Positions 7,722 through 9,863 of a DNA stretch of 9,863 nt are shown here, piece after piece; position 1 is the first letter of the stretch, and each line of letters begins with the position of its first letter. Origin of the DNA: SIAJ01 sp035258765 (GTDB taxonomy: Bacteria > Planctomycetota > Planctomycetia > Gemmatales > Gemmataceae); NCBI GenBank assembly GCA_035258765.1, contig DATFWZ010000197.1, positions 1 through 9,863 of the forward strand. Reading direction: 5' to 3'. The notes below the pieces were generated by a model. The model was not told the DNA's origin. It saw only the letters and a list, made by a program, of their open reading frames with translations, and ran no database searches. Both the position numbers and the translations under genes were made by a program.

Positions 7722-9863
7722 TCAGCGGCGGGCCGCCAGGCGGGCCAGGGCCGCTCGGGCGTCACGCGTCTGCCATGCCTCCGGCGCACCACGAACCATT
7801 TCTTCGAGGCAGCGCACCGCTTCGGAGGTTCCGAGAAATTCCAGCGCCTCGATTGCCCGCAGCTCGCAAAGCACGTTCGCCGGCGGGGAATCCGCGAGTC
7901 GGTCCAGCAGGTCGTCGATGCGGCGCGACACCTCGGGCGACGGGCCGGCCTTCACCGCGCGCCGCAAGGCCGCCTCTGCCCGCTCGCCGAGCCGGGCCAG
8001 CTCGCGACCGGCCGCCTCGCGGGCCGCGAACGTGTCGGCGTCGAGCCCGGCGATCAGCCGATCCAGGCGCTCCTTGCTCGGGATTTCTGCCGGGCGAAGT
8101 CGCTCTTTGAGAAACGCAACCCCCGGGCCGGGCGCGCGGAGGAACGACGCAATGGCCGCGCCGGCCCGTCTGGCGTCGTCAGCCGCGAGATCGGCCCACC
8201 ACGCGGCCGGGTCCGGCTCGCCCGCGGCTTTCGCGGGCTGTGCCGTCCGGGCCCCAGTCACATCCCACAGGAAAACGACGTTGTCCGCGCCGCCCGAAGC
8301 CAGGGTCTTGCCGTCCGGGGAGAACGCCAGCCCGCGGACGCCGTCGCGATGCCCGGCCAGCTCGGCGCGGACGCCGCCGCCGGCGATCTCGATGACGCGG
8401 ACCGGCCCGGACTCCTCCTCGGCGAGTGCGAGCAACCGGGCGTCCGGCGAGCACGCCGCGCACGACAGTCTCCCGGCCCGGCGCGTCCTCGCCGGGTTGA
8501 GGTAGAAGTGGGCGACTTCCCGGCCGTCCGCGACGCGGAGCACGCGGGTCGGGAGCGTTTCCCAATTGTCCGCCTCGTCGGGCTTGCTGAGGGGCTCGCG
8601 GAAGTAGGTCGTGACGATCAGGTAACTGCCGTCCGGGGAAAAGAGCAGGTCTGCGTAGTTGCACTCCGCCTTCGTGGGCGGCCGGCGCGGCGACAGTGTG
8701 CGGACGGGATTCCCGGTCGCGGCGTCGTGCAGGTGGATGGAGTGAGCGTGGTCCGTCCACGCCACAAACCGGCCGTCCGGCGAAAACTCGACGGAGCGCC
8801 CCGCCGCATTTGCCGTCTGAAACTCCCCCGACGACTTGCCCGTGCGGACGTCGTAGAGGCGGATGCCGTCAACGTCCTCGCGGAGAAGGCTGGAGTGCCA
8901 GACCAGCACGCGACTCGCGTCCGGCGAGAACAGGCCAAAGAAAGCCCCGGGGGCACCCTCCAACTCGCGCACGACGCGGCCCGTGGCCGTATCGCGCAGG
9001 CAGGTCCGGTCGTCGCGCCGATCGACGAAGATCGTCCCGTCGCCGCTGTGGGCCACGGCCCGATCACCACAAATCCCCTCCCAGGCACGTCTCGGCTCGT
9101 GGGCACGCAGGACCGGTTCCTTGCCCGAGAGGTCCCAGCGGCACCGGGCTTCGTCGCAGGTCGTGAACAGCGTTCGGCCGTCGGCGGAGAAGCGCGGAAT
9201 GATCGAGGAGCGGTGGCCGGGTGCCGACTTCTCCTTGCCGGTCGTCGTATCAAACAGGCGCAGCGTCGAGTCACTGACCAGTAGCACGGTCTTCCCATCG
9301 GCCGAAAACGTCTGGGGCGATTCCAGGGTGTGCGAGTTGATGTAAGCGCGTCCGTTGCACAGCTCGTGTGCCGGCTTCTTGGCCTCGAGGTCCCACAGCC
9401 GCACCCGCGAGTTGGCGTCCGCGACCAGAGAACGCCGCCCGTCCGGGGTGAGCGCGCAACGGTAGGCCGATGGGCAGTCCAGGGCCAGGAGTTCCTTCCC
9501 CGTGGGGGCGTCCCAGACGCGGAGCTTGTCGCCGGTGGTCAGGAAGCGCTGCCCGTCGCCGGTGAACGGGAATGAATCAAGGGCGCCAACCTCGAACGTC
9601 CGGCGGTAGAGGGGCTTCTCGGTGGCCGCGTCGGCGACGACCACGGCAGTCCGGCGGATGACCGGCGGCGGCGGGAACACTCCCGGCGGCAGGTTGCTGT
9701 AGTTCGGCGCTCGCCAGAAAAACCAGGCAATCAACCTGCCGTCCGGCGACGGAACGACGTCCATGCCCGATTCGCGATCCTTGACCCACTCGGAGGGGCC
9801 GGCGGGCGGGTTCCAGCGCCGAAGCCGCTTTCCGGTCGCGACGTCCCAGGCAGTCAAGGGCCC
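7722..9863 (-). CDS. WD40-repeat protein with planctomycete C-terminal helical domain, 5' partial
   Basis: The frame is open to the right edge and ends at TGA (7722-7724); 713 residues are visible. The window opens in mid-repeat (GPLTAWDVATGKRLRRW), so the TTG at 9855-9857 is not a real start and the N-terminus lies outside. About eleven WD40 blades are visible up to residue 540, with recurring motifs such as FSPDGRFVAW, FSADGKTVLL, LRVWDAPTGKE and a canonical last blade (GHRDGVRGLAFSPDGKTLAS). Residues 550-713 are a helical domain (LDRLIAGLDADTFAAREAAG, ELRAIEALEFLGTSEAVRCL) that aligns with residues 938-1100 of the downstream sigma-WD40 protein, so the two are paralogs at least in this half. 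WD40 propellers are protein-interaction platforms; no catalytic domain is visible. The missing N-terminus could hold a sigma factor, a kinase or only more blades. Confidence 0.88.
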   Translation of the reverse strand, partial: GPLTAWDVATGKRLRRWNPPAGPSEWVKDRESGMDVVPSPDGRLIAWFFWRAPNYSNLPPGVFPPPPVIRRTAVVVADAATEKPLYRRTFEVGALDSFPFTGDGQRFLTTGDKLRVWDAPTGKELLALDCPSAYRCALTPDGRRSLVADANSRVRLWDLEAKKPAHELCNGRAYINSHTLESPQTFSADGKTVLLVSDSTLRLFDTTTGKEKSAPGHRSSIIPRFSADGRTLFTTCDEARCRWDLSGKEPVLRAHEPRRAWEGICGDRAVAHSGDGTIFVDRRDDRTCLRDTATGRVVRELEGAPGAFFGLFSPDASRVLVWHSSLLREDVDGIRLYDVRTGKSSGEFQTANAAGRSVEFSPDGRFVAWTDHAHSIHLHDAATGNPVRTLSPRRPPTKAECNYADLLFSPDGSYLIVTTYFREPLSKPDEADNWETLPTRVLRVADGREVAHFYLNPARTRRAGRLSCAACSPDARLLALAEEESGPVRVIEIAGGGVRAELAGHRDGVRGLAFSPDGKTLASGGADNVVFLWDVTGARTAQPAKAAGEPDPAAWWADLAADDARRAGAAIASFLRAPGPGVAFLKERLRPAEIPSKERLDRLIAGLDADTFAAREAAGRELARLGERAEAALRRAVKAGPSPEVSRRIDDLLDRLADSPPANVLCELRAIEALEFLGTSEAVRCLEEMVRGAPEAWQTRDARAALARLAARR

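Noticed and set aside
7710..7724. Perfect palindrome TGAGCG-CTC-CGCTCA next to a run of six T, as an intrinsic terminator
   Set aside because: On the strand of the WD40 gene the hairpin is followed by A's, not T's, and it overlaps the stop codon. On the plus strand the T-run precedes the hairpin. Neither direction gives a canonical terminator.
5021..9760. Frequent gccgtccgg-type words, looking like an interspersed DNA repeat
   Set aside because: They fall in frame once per WD40 blade and encode the complement of S-P-D-G-R/K; they reflect protein repeats, not a DNA element.
9855..9857. TTG as start codon of the right-edge WD40 gene
   Set aside because: It lies inside a WD40 blade and the frame stays open to the end of the window, so the gene is truncated by the edge.

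Overview
The window is very GC-rich and carries protein types typical of planctomycetes, most likely the Gemmataceae. These are a sigma factor fused to a membrane anchor and a long WD40 region, a second WD40 protein with the same C-terminal domain, and a large modular secreted protein with phosphatase-like modules. The taxonomic call is an inference from gene content and composition; no rRNA or marker gene is present.

Layout: (1) 1-3645, plus strand, 5'-truncated: a large modular protein joining a PhoX-like (DUF839) beta-propeller, a PhoD-type N-terminal Fn3-like domain, a PhoD-type metallophosphatase, an Ig-like domain and a C-terminal beta-rich tail. (2) 3646-3827: intergenic, with a long stem-loop just after the stop codon, a candidate sigma-70-like promoter and a strong Shine-Dalgarno. 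(3) 3828-4199, plus strand: a small secreted protein with a carboxypeptidase-regulatory-like fold. (4) 4200-4335: a convergent junction almost filled by a REPIN-like inverted repeat. (5) 4336-7638, minus strand: an ECF-type sigma factor with a transmembrane helix, about fourteen WD40 blades and a C-terminal helical domain. (6) 7639-7721: a short spacer with a -10-like element and an SD. (7) 7722-9863, minus strand, 5'-truncated at the right edge: a second WD40 protein ending in the same C-terminal domain.

How the genes relate: the two plus-strand genes encode exported proteins, the first probably for organic phosphate use. The two minus-strand genes are tandem paralogs at least in their C-terminal halves and may be co-transcribed. 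The sigma-WD40 protein looks like a one-component signalling device with a sigma factor inside, one membrane helix, and a large propeller platform outside. The sequence does not show that the sigma factor controls the phosphatase gene. I see no CRISPR array, tRNA, rRNA or transposase gene. The strongest candidates for something little described are the PhoX-like/PhoD fusion, the REPIN-like element and the shared C-terminal domain.
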